A stretch of 64,000 nucleotides of DNA, from positions 229,001 to 293,000 of the forward strand of contig OX393569.1 in NCBI GenBank assembly GCA_947652115.1. Reading direction: 5' to 3'. A program made the position numbers and the translations under genes. The stretch is from Blastomussa wellsi. Its lineage: Eukaryota > Cnidaria > Anthozoa > Scleractinia > Plerogyridae. The notes beneath the pieces are model-generated. The model saw nothing but the letters and a program-made list of their open reading frames with translations. It did no database searches and was not told where the DNA came from. Of the stretch, positions 44,204-57,214 are shown piece after piece; the first letter of the stretch is position 1; the number at the start of each line of letters is the position of its first letter.

Positions 44204-46870
44204 TTATTGTTTTTCAGTCAAACTCGAATTTCATTGAAAATCCAATATGCCCGCCGGTTTGTGGGTACGAAGTAGTGGTTGTTTAAAAAAACAGTATTCT
44301 TTAACTGATGATTTTTTCAATTCACAACTCCTGAGCGCTTTATAATGTGCCAATTACGTTATTAAAGGAATCTTCGTAATTTCAGGATTACTAGCTAAAT
44401 ACATGTTTTTGCCACCACACATGCACATATAAAGTGATTCCTCGAGTCAAAGTAACAACAAGGCTGTAAAATATTCAGAAACATAAGGGCTTTAAAGTGA
44501 AAATTTTGCTGTGAAACTGACGTCAACGTGATTCCTAACCTGGTTTGCTTCCGAAGAGCAACAGGTGACTACAAGGAATCAAGTACGCTGTAAAGCTTTA
44601 CAAATAAAATAATTTATTTCTATTCTTGTAGGTCACGGCAACTTTCTGCGCGCTGGCCAGCATGTTGATTCGTGAGAATTTACATTTTGGATTTCGAATT
44701 TCGACTCCTCATCATCTCTCTCCCTAAATCTTTAAGTGTCTCGCAGCTAGCCCTCCAAAATAAAGTCAGTAACATGGTTCTCTACGTAACCATAACGTTA
44801 ATCTATGTAGTGTCTATTAGAGAGCTTAAGTGGCTTTTACGAATTTAAGCATTTCTATTGTTAACTACGATTAAACAGGAAAATTTTTTCGCACAACAGC
44901 ATTGCTTTCTTATCATCTTGTTCGAGCTACTACTATGATCTGTTTGTTGCAAACTTTTTCCTGTTGGTCTCAAATGGTAGAATGCACAACAAAATGAGCC
45001 GGGGTAAGAAACCACAAGCTGCTGTGCACGTAACACTCACACTCAGGTTGTTTTGTTTCCGAAAAATGCTTTCCACACGATTTATATTCAGTTCATTATT
45101 TAGGTAGACTCTTAAGTGGAATTTCATCGGCATCCTGGCTTGAAAGTTTATCATTCATTGCCAATTGTTAATTTCTATCTTGTTTTAAGCAAGTGTATAG
45201 TTGAGGAAACAATATAAAGACCATCATCCCATGATGTGAGCTGAGCTTCACAATGGAATTCTCGAAACTTAGCAGACTTGATATGGATGGTCCTCAGCAA
45301 AGAGAATTACTATGTTGCGCTTTGCAGCCAAAAATGATGATCTGTTTAAGCAAAACACAGTGATATCGGAAGATTCATTCCTGTTTTTCACTGACAAGTT
45401 ATTCTTAAGCTCAGTAAAACAAATTTTCATTGCAATAAAAGGAGGACTCAAAATAGAAGTTAACTAAGATATATAAAAAAACATCCTAGCTAGAAATAAT
45501 CAGAATAGGAAGATTGCTATTGATTGCCGAAGAAGGACTAACGTAAAACAATAAGCCTAAATTGATCCAAAACTAAATTTTTCATGAGTGTATAATCGGG
45601 GTTGCCCCTTAAAATCCAGTCTATACAGTGAAAAACTTAAGATTAAAACTGTTTTTTAAAAAGTGCCCATATAAAAGAACTGATTCTACGATTCTTTAAT
45701 TGCAAGTTATGTTCATAAGTGTTGTGAACGACAAGTGTTATTATCATCACTAGCGGATTCCATCGGTCATTCGGTGATCGAGTTGGATACTTCATGCAGC
45801 TCGTTTTACAGCTGTATTACGCATGAAATTAGGTCGTGGACTTTCAATCGTGAGAAAGTCTACTAACGGCTTGGCTAGATTTACATTTACTAATAAGAGT
45901 TCTGGTTGATTCTCACCTGCAAGTGAACCGTTGAATACAATACTGCACGAGGCTGCAGCTCCACTCTTTAACTGAAGGCCAACTACCTTAAAATGCTATT
46001 TTATACCAACAACCCGGAACTTTTTTTGTCGGAGCCCATTATCACTGCTTTTGTGTTAAGCCTATTCACACAATGAAACTTATTTGAATTATTCAATTAA
46101 TCGTGGGCGAACGTATGCACGCAAATTGTGTTGAGAAGTTTAGCCGGTCTGCAAAAGCGCTACGAATATCAAAGAAGCGCACTTCCTCAGTTTAAGTTTC
46201 GTTGAAACTATCATGAGACTTTTCGTGACAATCATATTTACGATGGAGTCTAAGTTTGTTTTCTCTTGTTATTTGTTTATTTTGTGGTCGTTATACTTGG
46301 ATAATTTTTCCGGGATGAAGGCATTGTTGACGTACAGACCTGGTTTGAGCAACTGCAAGAGATAAATGTGACCAACAATATTTTGATTTTTTTGCAATAA
46401 TCCTAATTCCAGTTATTAACATTTGCACTTTCAAAGGTTGTCACCGTTTCGAGAAATTCTGTGGAACAATTTGAAAAAGCAATTTCGTGTCGGAGACCAG
46501 AAATCAGTTGAGCATTATTTAAAACACTAAAAAACGTTTAATAGGTGAAGAGAGGTCTTTGTTTAAGAAGTTTCGGTCGAATGCTACTTACGCAAATGAG
46601 CGTCAAAAAGGAAAAATATCTACAATGTTCTTTAAATAACCGTGAACTATCGACTGTCGTATTACTGTTAAGTCAAATTTTATTACATTGCAAATTTGTT
46701 CGGTTTTCAAAGCGAATTGTTTGTATAGGTCGAATATCAATAATGGCTTGTAGTAGAACCGAATGCGCATTGTTTAAGTCACAACAAGAGCTTGGAAGCG
46801 TCAATAAAGAAAATGATATATGTATAAGAATATATGAATTATCCAATTTTAAGTTCTAAGTTCTCAAGTC
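44204..46870. other. Gene-free stretch
   Basis: AT-rich DNA without a supportable exon, RNA gene or repeat structure; open frames are short and lack family features. Confidence 0.45.
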
Positions 46871-46874
46871 CAAT

Positions 46875-47070
46875 AGACCTTTTTCGCTGGGCGGTTGTTT
46901 CCCCATTTACAGACCATGTGATGATACACTTTAGGATTCTTGCTTTCAAATTTTCAAATATTTGCGTGTATATGAATAAATAATTTTTGGGATGGACAAA
47001 AGAACAATTCTCTAAAGAATGTCATATGGTTTGTATTGGGAAATCAAACACGCCCAAGCGAAAAAGGTCT
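46875..47070. mobile_element. ~196-bp MITE with AGACCTTTTTCGC ends
   Basis: AGACCTTTTTCGCTGGGCG at the left is mirrored by CGCCCAAGCGAAAAAGGTCT at the right. Arms are about 50 bp and imperfect (shared CCATATGAC/ACCATGTGAT region). Confidence 0.7.
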
Positions 47071-49593
47071 CCGAACTGTTTTACTTGACTACTGATAAAA
47101 GTGCTTAACACTTTGCATTATCCAGAGAAATAAATTCCTTCATAAGTCACTAAAAAAACTGCGAAAGATATGGAAAAATGGAGCTGGCAAAAACATTGAA
47201 TCAGGACTTGGAGACTATGTTGTGAAACTGCCGAAACTCTTCCGACAGCACTTAATAAAATAGGTCTACAAATGTTTCAATTTTCTGCTGGGAACTCTTA
47301 GCTTACAATAATTTTACCATTGTAAACTTTGTAATGTTGCTGTTTGACCCATCAGTACACCACTGGGTTTCCGTAATTTTTTCCCGTTTGGGAAACAAGT
47401 AATTTAAGTGCAAATAAGCTTTAGATATTCATCTTGGTTTCTTTAGGCCTGTACATTGAGCCAAACGCTGCCAGAATGGCTACATAAAAATACACATTTT
47501 TTTAAAAAAAGTTTATATAGTTGGAAATGGGACTAGCCCCAAACAGCTTTAAACCTCGGAATTTTTTTGGAAAATGCGCACTTTGGTATAATTGAGCATT
47601 ATTGCAAAACATGGACAAATATCACTACCCTTTGTTATGAGTAAAGATGTTTATTTAATTCTTGTAATGAGAAAGTTTTTATGAAGTTAGAAAATTTTGC
47701 CATTACTTTTAGAGAAAGGTGCTCTCTTTTCATGTGCAATGGATAGGTTCTCATTGTTTTAAAGCCGGCTTTTCCATGCTGCAAAGCGGAATTATGTCAA
47801 TTGACGCACTTGTGCACCAATTGGAACTTTCCGCATTCATCAGACAAGAAACAGACACAACAGTAGCCAGTATGGTAACACGTGTAACAACAGCTTACCA
47901 ATTAATGTCGCGGCCTAAATATGACAAGCGTAAAGTACTGGTATGTTATCGTTAAGATTTGATATACGCCTACACACATATTCACTGTTCATTGTTCGTT
48001 TCTCTTTTTCCGCTTTCCTCAAATACTTATGCCTCAGGGCTTAATTAAATGAACTGACTATACTGAATGGTTAACAATCAATTTCGATGCATTAAAATTT
48101 TCAGGATATTTTATTTTTTCCAAGATACGAATTTTTTTTCCAACTTTTATATTAATTACATGTTTGCTGTGCTGTTCGTGCCTTGGGTGGTCGCATTTGC
48201 CTTAACATTTCTTAGACCGAAAACCGCGAAAGTGTTTTAATCTATGAAAGTCTTTCATGTTGGTTTGTGGAGCGTTTCCAGGGTCTTCATTCAGTATCAA
48301 ACGTAATAATTAACTTAGAAGTAGATATTGTTTGTTTTGCTTGTTGCTATGGTTTGCAATGAATTTCTGTTGGAGCAAATGTCTCTTACTGATCTCGATA
48401 CGTTTATAGTGCAATAGTCGGTGAATTTCGCTTCTTCCAAATAATAATCAGTTTTCTTTTACTTTCCTTTGGGGTCAACTGCCAGACTGCTACAAAGGGC
48501 ATGCTTGATAGTGTAAATGACACTTCAGTCGCTGTAGCACATCACGGAGAAAGGCTAAATACTCCGCAACAGACATCCTAGCGATACGCTACGCTAGTAG
48601 ATAAGCCTTATATTAAGCGCAAATCAGAAATCAACAGGGCCGCTAGAGGCGGCGAATAACTAGCTTTGCAATAAATGATTGTTACTGATTGTTTACCCCA
48701 TTACCGAGTATTCTCAACGTCACCATCTTCGTTCTCCAATTCAATTGGTACCGAATATCTCGAGCTAAAGCTCGAGACCGAATATCTAAATTGTGGGACC
48801 GAATATTTAAATCGTGCTTGTGCTCAAGGGTCTGGGCTGTGCCCGTGTGCCGGCTTACAAACTGGTGGCGATTAAACTCAAACGGTTCGCCTATTCATGT
48901 AAGTGCCGAGCCGCAGTTCTAGACAAATCCATAATGAAATCGATCAGTGATCAAAGATTTGTAGAAAGCTACAGTCGCACGTGAGAGCAAAATCTGTAGA
49001 CAAAACGTCACGAGCTATACTGTGCGTATAGCTCGTTACGTTGCGTTGCGCGAGATGTTTAAATATGTTGCCACGCGGAATTCTATCGGTGATTTCTTTC
49101 ATCACATTTTCAGGTTCTTTAACAGAGAAGGCAAATGTTAATTTAACGATATGCTGCCTATGAAATTTCTCAGTACAAAACTTGCTACTGTCAAGGTGTA
49201 TATTCGCCGTTGAAGAACTCGTTACATTTTTCTCGAAATCTCGACCTAAACTTTCAAAACGAATCAACATCCCTTCTAGTATACATGTACTATAGATCTT
49301 CAACACTAAGTTTGAAAAAATTCTGTGAGAGCGTTTTTGAAAAAAACGACTTCCTGCAGATTGAAACAATGTCCTTTCCATGTTTTATACCTTTGGTATA
49401 GAAATAATTCCATGAAAGGTTTCGTACAGTTTGCTTTACTAGATTTCTCACTACGAACTCAAAAGTAATGCCTTTAATATTCCGATTTTTCTCATAGAAG
49501 GAACGTCTTTGATCGAAAGTCTAACATGTTGTGGGCTATCCCCGAAAATTTCAAAGGCATTGAGCCATTATCGACCAGAGACAGTGAAGTATA
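47071..49593. other. Gene-free stretch
   Basis: No supported gene. A 79-codon frame at 47719-47955 has no recognisable family. Near 48748-48815 ACCGAATATCT is repeated three times at about 30-bp spacing. Confidence 0.4.
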
Positions 49594-49771
49594 GACCCTT
49601 TTCATAAATGGCTGCCAATTATAAATTCTTTTGTAAGTATTAAAATAGCCTGACTAACCTCGTTTTTGAGTTGATAATTCAAAAGGAATTTTACTCCCAA
49701 ACGAGTTTAGTGAGGCTAATTTGAATGCATACAAAAGAATTTTTAATTGGCAGCCATTTATGAAAAGGGTC
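49594..49771 (-). mobile_element. 178-bp MITE, copy 2 (inverted)
   Basis: Same length and ends as 34685-34862, in the opposite orientation, with TA flanks (49592-49593, 49772-49773). Confidence 0.85.
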
Positions 49772-50469
49772 TATTAGCCTTTTAAAGCTGGGTTGGTGTG
49801 GTTCTGAAAAACTACGATGAGCCACCTTAAGAACGTTTTTATTTTGCCCACTGTACATATAACTGGATTTATGAAAACCAGGTCGAATAATTAATGACGC
49901 CCGTCTCACATTGTATGGATAAAGACCTTTTGGACACCGCTTGTTAATTATGCCTTAAATCGGGTCACGAAGGGAGCGAAAAAACATAATAATTGCGTTC
50001 GACAAAGGACGCTTTATAATGTTGTCGAAAACGAGATTTTTGGACTACGTATGTATGTATTCATGTATCACACCAATTTGGCCACCACTAAAAATTCTTC
50101 AGGGGCGAATGACGTCATTTCCGTCGACCATGTGCTTCGTAGCTGTGCTTTCGTTTCTAGCGGGGTCGAGTTTCACGTTCTTGCTTTGCGTCTTGTTGGA
50201 TTGTCGAGTTCTTGACTGTGCTTTTGCGGATTGTTGTCGAATTGTAGACTGTGCTTCTTTTTTTGTTCGGAGTGTTCTCAGGTAAGTTGCGTTCTAGGAA
50301 ACAGATGCTGCAATTCGACCAAGCAACACATCACATTATAAAACTCAGCTGCTTTTCATTGGAGATTCAACTTCTGTCCGCGTACAGAGTTGTGACGCTC
50401 TACTATTCAAATCAGCCTTATTGTTATCCAAGAAGGACCTTGTAGCGAAGATTGCACAACTCCTGGCGC

Positions 50470-51036
50470 GAATTGGTGGTTTTCACTGTCACGCTATCAA
50501 AAACTAAATTCAAAACAATTCAGCTAGAGAAGCTTAGAATTTTAGAGAGTGTAGACGATAACTAAATAAAAAATTTCTCCAAGTCTCAGGCCTGTGCGGT
50601 GTCCCGTTCGTGAGTTATTTGCCGAAACGTTTCCGCAATATTCCGAGGGGCACAAATATGGCCGCCGTGATGCACGCGAAACCATCTGGAATTCATTTGT
50701 GCTATAATAGCAACTACTTTTGGCTCATGAGCTATTGTACTTACACATAAACACCACTTATTATATCTGAAATGTTTAAACATCTGAAAATCGAAAGGAT
50801 GGGCTTTTTCTAAACAACACTGTTTTGTCACGGTTCTCAGCTTGATGTCACATACGGCCGATAACTCAAATATTCAAGATTCTGTGTTTTCAAACCGAAG
50901 GGTACTATCGAGCTGAAAATTTGCGAAAAGATATATTTTTAGTTAGAGTTAGCCTTACACCTAGTGGCAACAAAAATTTAGCAGGCCTAGCGAATTCTGA
51001 TTTCAGAATTTCATGACGTCACATGAAAACCAAGAA
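50470..51036 (+). mobile_element. MITE-like dispersed repeat with TTGGT.TTCA ends
   Basis: Opens TTGGTGGTTTTCACTGTCACG and closes TGACGTCACATGAAAACCAA, an imperfect inverted pair. Internal blocks match 16270-17890, 63580-64000 and 29975-30215. Confidence 0.6.
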
Positions 51037-51059
51037 TTTTTAACAGCAGATTTCGAACA

Positions 51060-51250
51060 TTTCGATCGGTGCTGTGACAGTCTTTGTAATCGTGAATGTT
51101 ATGTTTGTTATTTGTTTACATTTGTTGGGCGACGAAGAATTTGAAATGTTGATTTCACTATTAAAGAGGCCAAATGAAGCAAAGTGTTCGAAATCGTCGA
51201 ACGCACTCCTAATCTTTGATTACTAGTAGTAATAATGATAATAATAATAT
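51060..51250 (+). repeat. Dispersed repeat, copy 2 (see 6180-6515)
   Basis: A shorter version of the 6180-6515 repeat that ends in the same TAATAATGATAATAATAA tail. Confidence 0.6.
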
Positions 51251-52038
51251 TAATAATCTGTCTTGAGATTTCGATCTATTTTGTTCTTCTAAAGGAAGTT
51301 TGCCGGAGGACATCTTTAAGTCCAATGAAGGTGAAAGTCCAACGATTTGCAATCTGAGCGTCGGCTCTTATCTTTCCTTAAACAAAGCTCTAGCGGGTGA
51401 ACGTCTCAGGTTTGTGCGAGGCGGGATAATAAGGTGCTTGCTTTAGACGGCAAAAAGTCCTTCGCCACACCAAATATGACCCACAACCGGACTTGACGGC
51501 TGATTCGAAGGCGGCTATGCCGACATTTGGCTGGAAATATTCTGTGGCTACGTTCAAACTAAGCCGGATGAATTTGAAAACGGCGTTTTCGCCTCGAAAG
51601 CGGATAAAATGTTTTTGTCCACATTATACCGTTTTCAAATTGTTTCGCCATCGATTTTGAAACGCTGCCTCGCAAGAAACGCTTAAAGGCCATTTCCAGT
51701 CCGTACTGCGCAATCTCCGCCTGCAATGTTTATAAAGCCTCACACGACGAAATGTAAACAAACCAAAATGAAAATTAGAGGTAAAAACTTACCCTTTTCT
51801 TCATTATTAACATCCGATATACTTGTAAAACAATAATAAAGAGTAGACGAGCCTCGACGATATTATAAACCGACGTTTCAGCTCATTGCAAATTCCCAAA
51901 CAGAACGACCCGTAATGGCGGACTCAAAAACTTCATTTACGCAGTTACCGAAGTGTAACGTATTTAGTGGGATACCAATATACCCGCTATTTTCCCCCAA
52001 GATACTAATATACCTAAAAATCGAAAAATGTGTAATAC

Positions 52039-52661
52039 TTAATAACTAAAGTTATTTTGATACAGAATACTAAATAGCTGAAAATGAACAAGGCAAATCT
52101 TAATAAAAGAGACCTCCTGGTTAACTGTCCTCTTCCGCTTCCTTTGCGGTCGGCCAGCATCCGTGGTGACACCCCTCTGTAACAGACCTAGTGGAATCTT
52201 TATCCTCCCTGGGTTTTCGGGCAGAAAGTAATCGGGTTGGCTAATTTCCCACTGGGTCAGCACATTTCACATGCATTTTCCACTATGTAGTTTCAATATT
52301 AATTGTGTACTGGTTTTATACGATGAAAAAAAAAAACCTATTCATTGATACGGTCGCGTTCTGTTTGGCGGGAATTTGTTGAAGATGATGGTTTTCTATT
52401 ATGTTTACCTCTATTTAGCGGATAATTATTATCTGCTTCCCTAAGAGTGGATGGACTAAAGCAATTGTTAGAGCCGAGAGAGGAAGGAAGAGGTGGGGGT
52501 GGTTCTGACGATTGTCCGCGGAAGGCCGGACCCTTGTAGGGGAGTCCCCAGCAGATTTTGAAATTTAGGTCCTCGGCAACGTGATTTCCAGCGTTTTGAG
52601 GGAAGATATTAGGTTTTCTGATACCTTTGAAACCATCTCCGTTTTTCGCTATTTTAAACAA
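52039..52661 (-). other. Two unidentified minus-strand frames, possible transposon coding remnant
   Basis: 52661-52338 encodes 107 residues with a PPPPLPSSLGS stretch. 52263-52039 encodes LTQWEISQPDYFLPENPGR, then GVTTDAGRPQRKRKR. The second has the feel of a DNA-binding or transposon-protein tail. Neither is assigned and they are not shown to join. Confidence 0.2.
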
Positions 52662-53225
52662 GGCCTAAGTATTTACAATAACAGAGACCAATTTCGAAAA
52701 TAAACTTAAATGTGTGTGTTTGACGTTTTATTTTGCTTATTTAAAGTGCCTATGAAATGAAAAAAACGAGCTATTTGAAAGGCCTTATTTGAAGAAAAAT
52801 GGTGTTTTCATGTTTGTGATATCTCCTCTCGTTCCAGAGATATTCAAGGTTTTTGTATTATGCAAATTAGGTACTGATGATGTCATAAGGTGTGTTAACA
52901 TAGCGCGCGCGCTGGCCCTATCTAATTCCTATTGAGCCATCATGAACAAAATCTTTATCTACGCACGGCAAAAAAATGCACTGGATCACACCGCACAGGG
53001 TGGGGAAGCAATAAAATACCCAGGTAAAATCAAAATATTCACTGGGTACTGAGAAAACTAAATTTCTGCTGGGTAGGGGAAAATAATCCACTGGATTTGA
53101 AAAGTAACTATAGCTCGTACCTGTGAAACGTTTAAAAAGTTCGTTTATGCAATATTTCAAAAAAAGGTACTAGTGAGCAGCACGCGGCAATGAATCTTGT
53201 TTACTTTTTTTATTTATCCGACCGG

Positions 53226-53254
53226 TTTCGCGTGATTACTAAACACTTCGTCAG
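53226..53254 (-). ncRNA. Hammerhead-ribozyme-like core
   Basis: Read on the minus strand: CTGACGA, an extra A, a weak GTG/CAC stem, GC, then GAAA followed by CCGGTCGGAT. The weak stem II makes this the least convincing of the series. Confidence 0.25.
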
Positions 53255-53444
53255 GGATTAAACAAGATTTTGTGAAGAACTTATTTTATACCTTAACTTT
53301 ACAGTACAAATCATATATGCATGTTCCATGTAGGGTGTGAACAACAAAAACACCCACAAGAAATACATGTAGGATATTATTAAAATCCTGCTAGGTGTGT
53401 AATGTTAAAGTTTGGGGCTCAAGGATTCGAAACCCCCATAATCG

Positions 53445-53855
53445 TTTATGGCAAATCTCTTTCAACTCGATTTTCACGAAGGTAGACCACTTGTCGCATG
53501 GTTTCGCTTCTTCGCTGTGGTAAACAAAACATGAGACGGGCACAAAGCGCACACTTGCACTTGCACCAGTAGCCATGATGTTTTGCAGGCATGCGTGCAA
53601 AAAGAGCCCTGAGTTGGAGGGTGGGAAAGGAAGCCAAACAGTGAATTTCGAGCATCTCGCACTATTTCTGAGTATTAGAGCGATAATAAACGTAAAAAAT
53701 AAATTATTCATTTCTGTACCATATACTGAATACCTAAAATTCAGGAAAAACTTAATACTTTATACCCACACTTTGGTCCAAAAATATCATTTTCACGAAT
53801 TAAAACGGCCAGGGATACCGAAAACCCAAAATCCCTGGCAGGGCCTTATAGGCGG
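53445..53855 (-). repeat. Dispersed repeat, copy 2 (inverted copy of 38240-38640)
   Basis: See 38240-38640; the order of shared blocks is reversed and complemented. Confidence 0.7.
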
Positions 53856-53920
53856 TAACTCGTATTCCACAGAGCAAGCAAATATGAAAAAATACAAAGT
53901 TTCTTTCAAGCGCGTAATAT

Positions 53921-54617
53921 CAGGGACGGCGGAGCCGGGGGGGCTGGGGGGGGGGGGGCTTCAGCCCCCCCACTTTCGATGCCTCTTTTGTTTTAGTATA
54001 AGGTTCGTATGAAGAAATAATGAATAAAGGAAAACGTAAATAATAAATAAAAGCAAAACGTAAACGGAAAAGCGGCAAGTTATAAGTAATAATATCTTAT
54101 AACATTATTTTCTGAATAGTGAACTAATTAATTCGATTCATGCTCAGTAGTTATTTGAAAAAAGACATAAAATACATAGAGCACTAACCAGATGAAACAA
54201 GTGCTTGAATCCTACTTGCTTCATTTAGTGACGAGAATTTACAAAGCTACAACCTTATTCAAAACCTGTCGAAAAACAAGTGTCGTGTTTACGTACTTCC
54301 TTACGCGCATCATTTCCACACACGGGGAAGGTTAATGTACTAAAGCCAGGATATATCGTGGAAGGCTGAAAAATATGTATCAAGCTTACAAAACTTCCAA
54401 AATATTGCATAAGTACAAAAATTACCTGTCATTTTACACTTATCCAGGTTGTCTTTCTTTAAGAAATATCTCATGGAGAATGTTGAAAATACCATTTAGG
54501 GTTAGGGTTAGGTTAGGGGGGGGGGGGGGGGGGAATGCCCCCAGACCCCCTACAAACTTGCGCCTCCGGCGCTCGTTTTAAAGCCCTCCCACTTTAAAGT
54601 ACACTCCGCCGTCCCTG
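53921..54617. mobile_element. 697-bp TIR element with 5-bp target duplication
   Basis: Exact 13-bp ends CAGGGACGGCGGA with AATAT on both flanks (53916-53920, 54618-54622). Subterminal G-tracts lie on both sides, and a short telomere-like TTAGGGTTAGGGTTAGG lies at about 54495-54512. No transposase. The superfamily is unclear; a 5-bp duplication excludes typical hAT (8 bp) and Tc1 (TA). Confidence 0.75.
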
Positions 54618-54754
54618 AATATTGTGACAAAACAAAGAGCCGACCGCTAAGCGACTGCTCTCGCCAAAGCATCACGGTAAATGCTTGTGGAAACCAAATA
54701 TTTTCGAAGTGGTTTGTTCGAAGAATAAAAGTATCTTTCTCATTGCAGCTAACA

Positions 54755-54785
54755 TCATCATCATCATCATGATGATGATGTTACC
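54755..54785. repeat. Palindromic ATC/GAT microsatellite
   Basis: AACATCATCATCATC is followed directly by GATGATGATGTT, a near-perfect hairpin. Confidence 0.85.
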
Positions 54786-55584
54786 TGTAATACCGACACG
54801 TTTCATGAAATTCGTGCGTTATATACGCATGATCATTTTCATTTTTGTTCAATTTCACCGACAATATTCAAGACTTGAGTGCTGTTTTTTTCTTTCAAAG
54901 GGTGAAAAACAGCTGCTGGATGGCATTCCTTTCAAAAATGGAAAGCCGAATGTCGCTCCACGGCTGGAATGAAACCTACTACTGTCATGGAAACAGTGAT
55001 TGACGTCCATCGAAACTCATTTTTCAAACGGAAAAAACATCGTTGGAGGGCGCGTGTGATTGGTAACAGCTGTAATCCGGAGCTCCCTAAAAATCAAGCG
55101 AATCCTTGATGTAACATACTCTTCCTCAGTTCACTTGAGACCATGCATGGCTTTATAAAATGTTTCGGGTCAACTCTTGCGCAGGAAATCTTCAAGTCTG
55201 TTTTAATTATAAATGATGCCATTTTATACAATTATGTTGTGAATAATTTAATTGAATTAGTAGACTTCGTGATTTTGTTATTATGCCCAAAATACAGACT
55301 TCTTACTCTGAAAAGACATAGGTTGGAGTAATTTGCATTGATTTGAGTTAAAATTAGCGCCCAATGACACAGTTCCTACAAAAATATGCCTTCAGAACTA
55401 GTGTCATGTCAAACTTCTCTAGCCGAGTTCTGTTGGATCACTGAGTGAATTGAGTATAAGAGAGTCAACAAGGATAATAGAATTTGCCAATCCTTTTAAA
55501 TTTTATAGTGTCGACTTTGGAGAAAACAACCGCTTCTGGCGAGAAAATACAGCTTCGCAGGAGTTTCGCTCACCATTTCCTTTG

Positions 55585-55923
55585 AGGCCATCCCAATAAA
55601 ATGTTTCGTTTCCCATCGCCCGACCGACCCATTTTTTTGAAAAGTAAAAAAAAAATAATCCAGATTGACTAGTAAAAGAAGCAAGAAGCTTTATTAACAA
55701 AACTTTTATGATGTGATATCCTTGTCTTTAATTAACACCAAAACTACCTTTTCTTTAAAGGAATAACGTTCTCGAGTTACCAGGCTTTCTTACTTCGCAG
55801 CCTGGCCTTCTCTGGAACCCAGACCCCTTCAAGTGTTCATTCCTTTTTTTTTTGCCCGACCGACCGACCCAACATCACAAGAGACGGGGCGATGGAAAAC
55901 GAAACATTCTATTGGGATGGCCT
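55585..55923. repeat. Inverted repeat, 37-bp arms
   Basis: AGGCCATCCCAATAAAATGT... and ...ACATTCTATTGGGATGGCCT, with CATCGCCC at the inner edge of each arm and CCCGACCGACCC repeated inside. A probable MITE. Confidence 0.6.
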
Positions 55924-56641
55924 GACCCGGTTTTCATGAATCCAGTCATATATTAAAATATTGGTTAACGGAAGCTTTGCTGCACGTACTGCAAATTAAC
56001 TTTCTTTGTGTTTTTGCCACAAAATCTGGGTAATTTATGACCCATTGTAAACCTCTATTTTCAATGCTTTTTCTAAAGCCAAATCAGTTAGTCAATGTTA
56101 ATCATCTCGCACGTGGCATCAGAGCAAGTCAAGTATGTGCAATCAACCTCATACCATATCTCGGCAAGCAAAGCACTTTGATAGGTTTCCTGTTGACGTC
56201 TGCATCAATTTACCGAAATACTATACCATGTAAATTTAAGAATATCTTAAGAACGATTTCAGCCTCAAATCGCAAAAAACTATGAGAACGTTGAGCCTTA
56301 GATCCAAATTAGACGTTCTTAACAAAAGTGTAACAAAAGGGGACTACGTTAGCAAGCTTTTACGAATGCTTCCATTTAAGTATACTGCATGCATGGAGAC
56401 TCTGCTACGCGTCATCTGCCAAATAATTTCCAGAATAAAAACACTCTCCCTTTTGTTTTACGAGATTTGCCGTGATCAGTTTGGACTGCAATGCAGAGGC
56501 AGTCGACGGCGTCTTTGAACTTTTTCCTTTTGTTCTTTAGCGAGCAAACCCTTTGCACATGGTTTTTCGTTGAGATGACAGATTTTTGACAAAAGTAAAC
56601 AGTTTTGCCTTCTGTGTGACTTGATCATAGCTAGGTAGGAC

Positions 56642-56765
56642 TAGCCTGTTTCAGGCTCTCAGACAGAGGGGCAGGCCAAGAAAAGATACGCAAGCGAAGA
56701 GAGCGGACTTCGCTCGCGTATCTTTTCTTCTGCTGACCCACTATCTGAGAGCCTGGAACGGGCTA
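56642..56765. mobile_element. 124-bp hairpin element with TAGCC ends
   Basis: TAGCCTGTTTCAGGCTCTCAG is mirrored by CTGAGAGCCTGGAACGGGCTA. The inner arms AAAAGATACGC.AGCGAAG are also paired. Confidence 0.65.
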
Positions 56766-56914
56766 GGTAGGACCCGCTCTTCCACTTTGCTTGTGCTTTC
56801 ATAGATACTTTAGGGGCTAAAAGGCGAAAAGCGTGCGCATGTTGCAACTCTTCGGGACCAATAGCTCAAACGCGTGCATTATACCGGTGAGCCGCAACAC
56901 GTGTAGCCAGTTTC

Positions 56915-57060
56915 AGGCGTTCGGTTAGTGCGGAACGGCGCAAAGGAAAAAGGCACGCGGCGAAGAAATAGGGAGGGGGAATGGGGAGAGCAAAATCCCC
57001 CTTCTTACTTTTACGCGCCTGTTTGCTTTGCGTCGTTCCCCACTAACCGTTGAACACGTG
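56915..57060. repeat. Inverted repeat near 57 kb
   Basis: TTCGGTTAGTGCGGAACGGC near the left pairs with CGTCGTTCCCCACTAACCG at the right, with an AAAGG/ACGCG-rich middle. A probable MITE. Confidence 0.5.
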
Positions 57061-57185
57061 TAAATTCCCCGAGTGGTACACGTGATGCGTAACAACACCC
57101 CCATGCAGTGGCAGTCACGCTAACTGGATGAACGATGATAAGTCTACTGCAAGGCTGAAACAACGTGATTATATTTTGAACAATA

Positions 57186-57214
57186 TTTCGGCTGGCCAGA
57201 CCAGCCTTCTTCAG
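57186..57214 (-). ncRNA. Hammerhead-ribozyme-like core
   Basis: On the minus strand: CTGAAGA (57214-57208), an extra A, a perfect 6-bp stem GGCTGG/CCAGCC with a 5-base loop, then GAAA (57189-57186). Same layout as 18135-18163. A degenerate copy is near 23262-23300. Confidence 0.4.

Noticed and set aside
47719..47955. 79-codon frame on the plus strand
   Set aside because: No homologue recognised, no convincing splice sites, gene-free surroundings.
49691..49909. Minus-strand frame including the 178-bp MITE
   Set aside because: Most of the frame is the MITE itself.
54495..54512. TTAGGG repeats as a telomere or fusion point
   Set aside because: Fewer than four units, inside a bounded transposon next to a G-tract.
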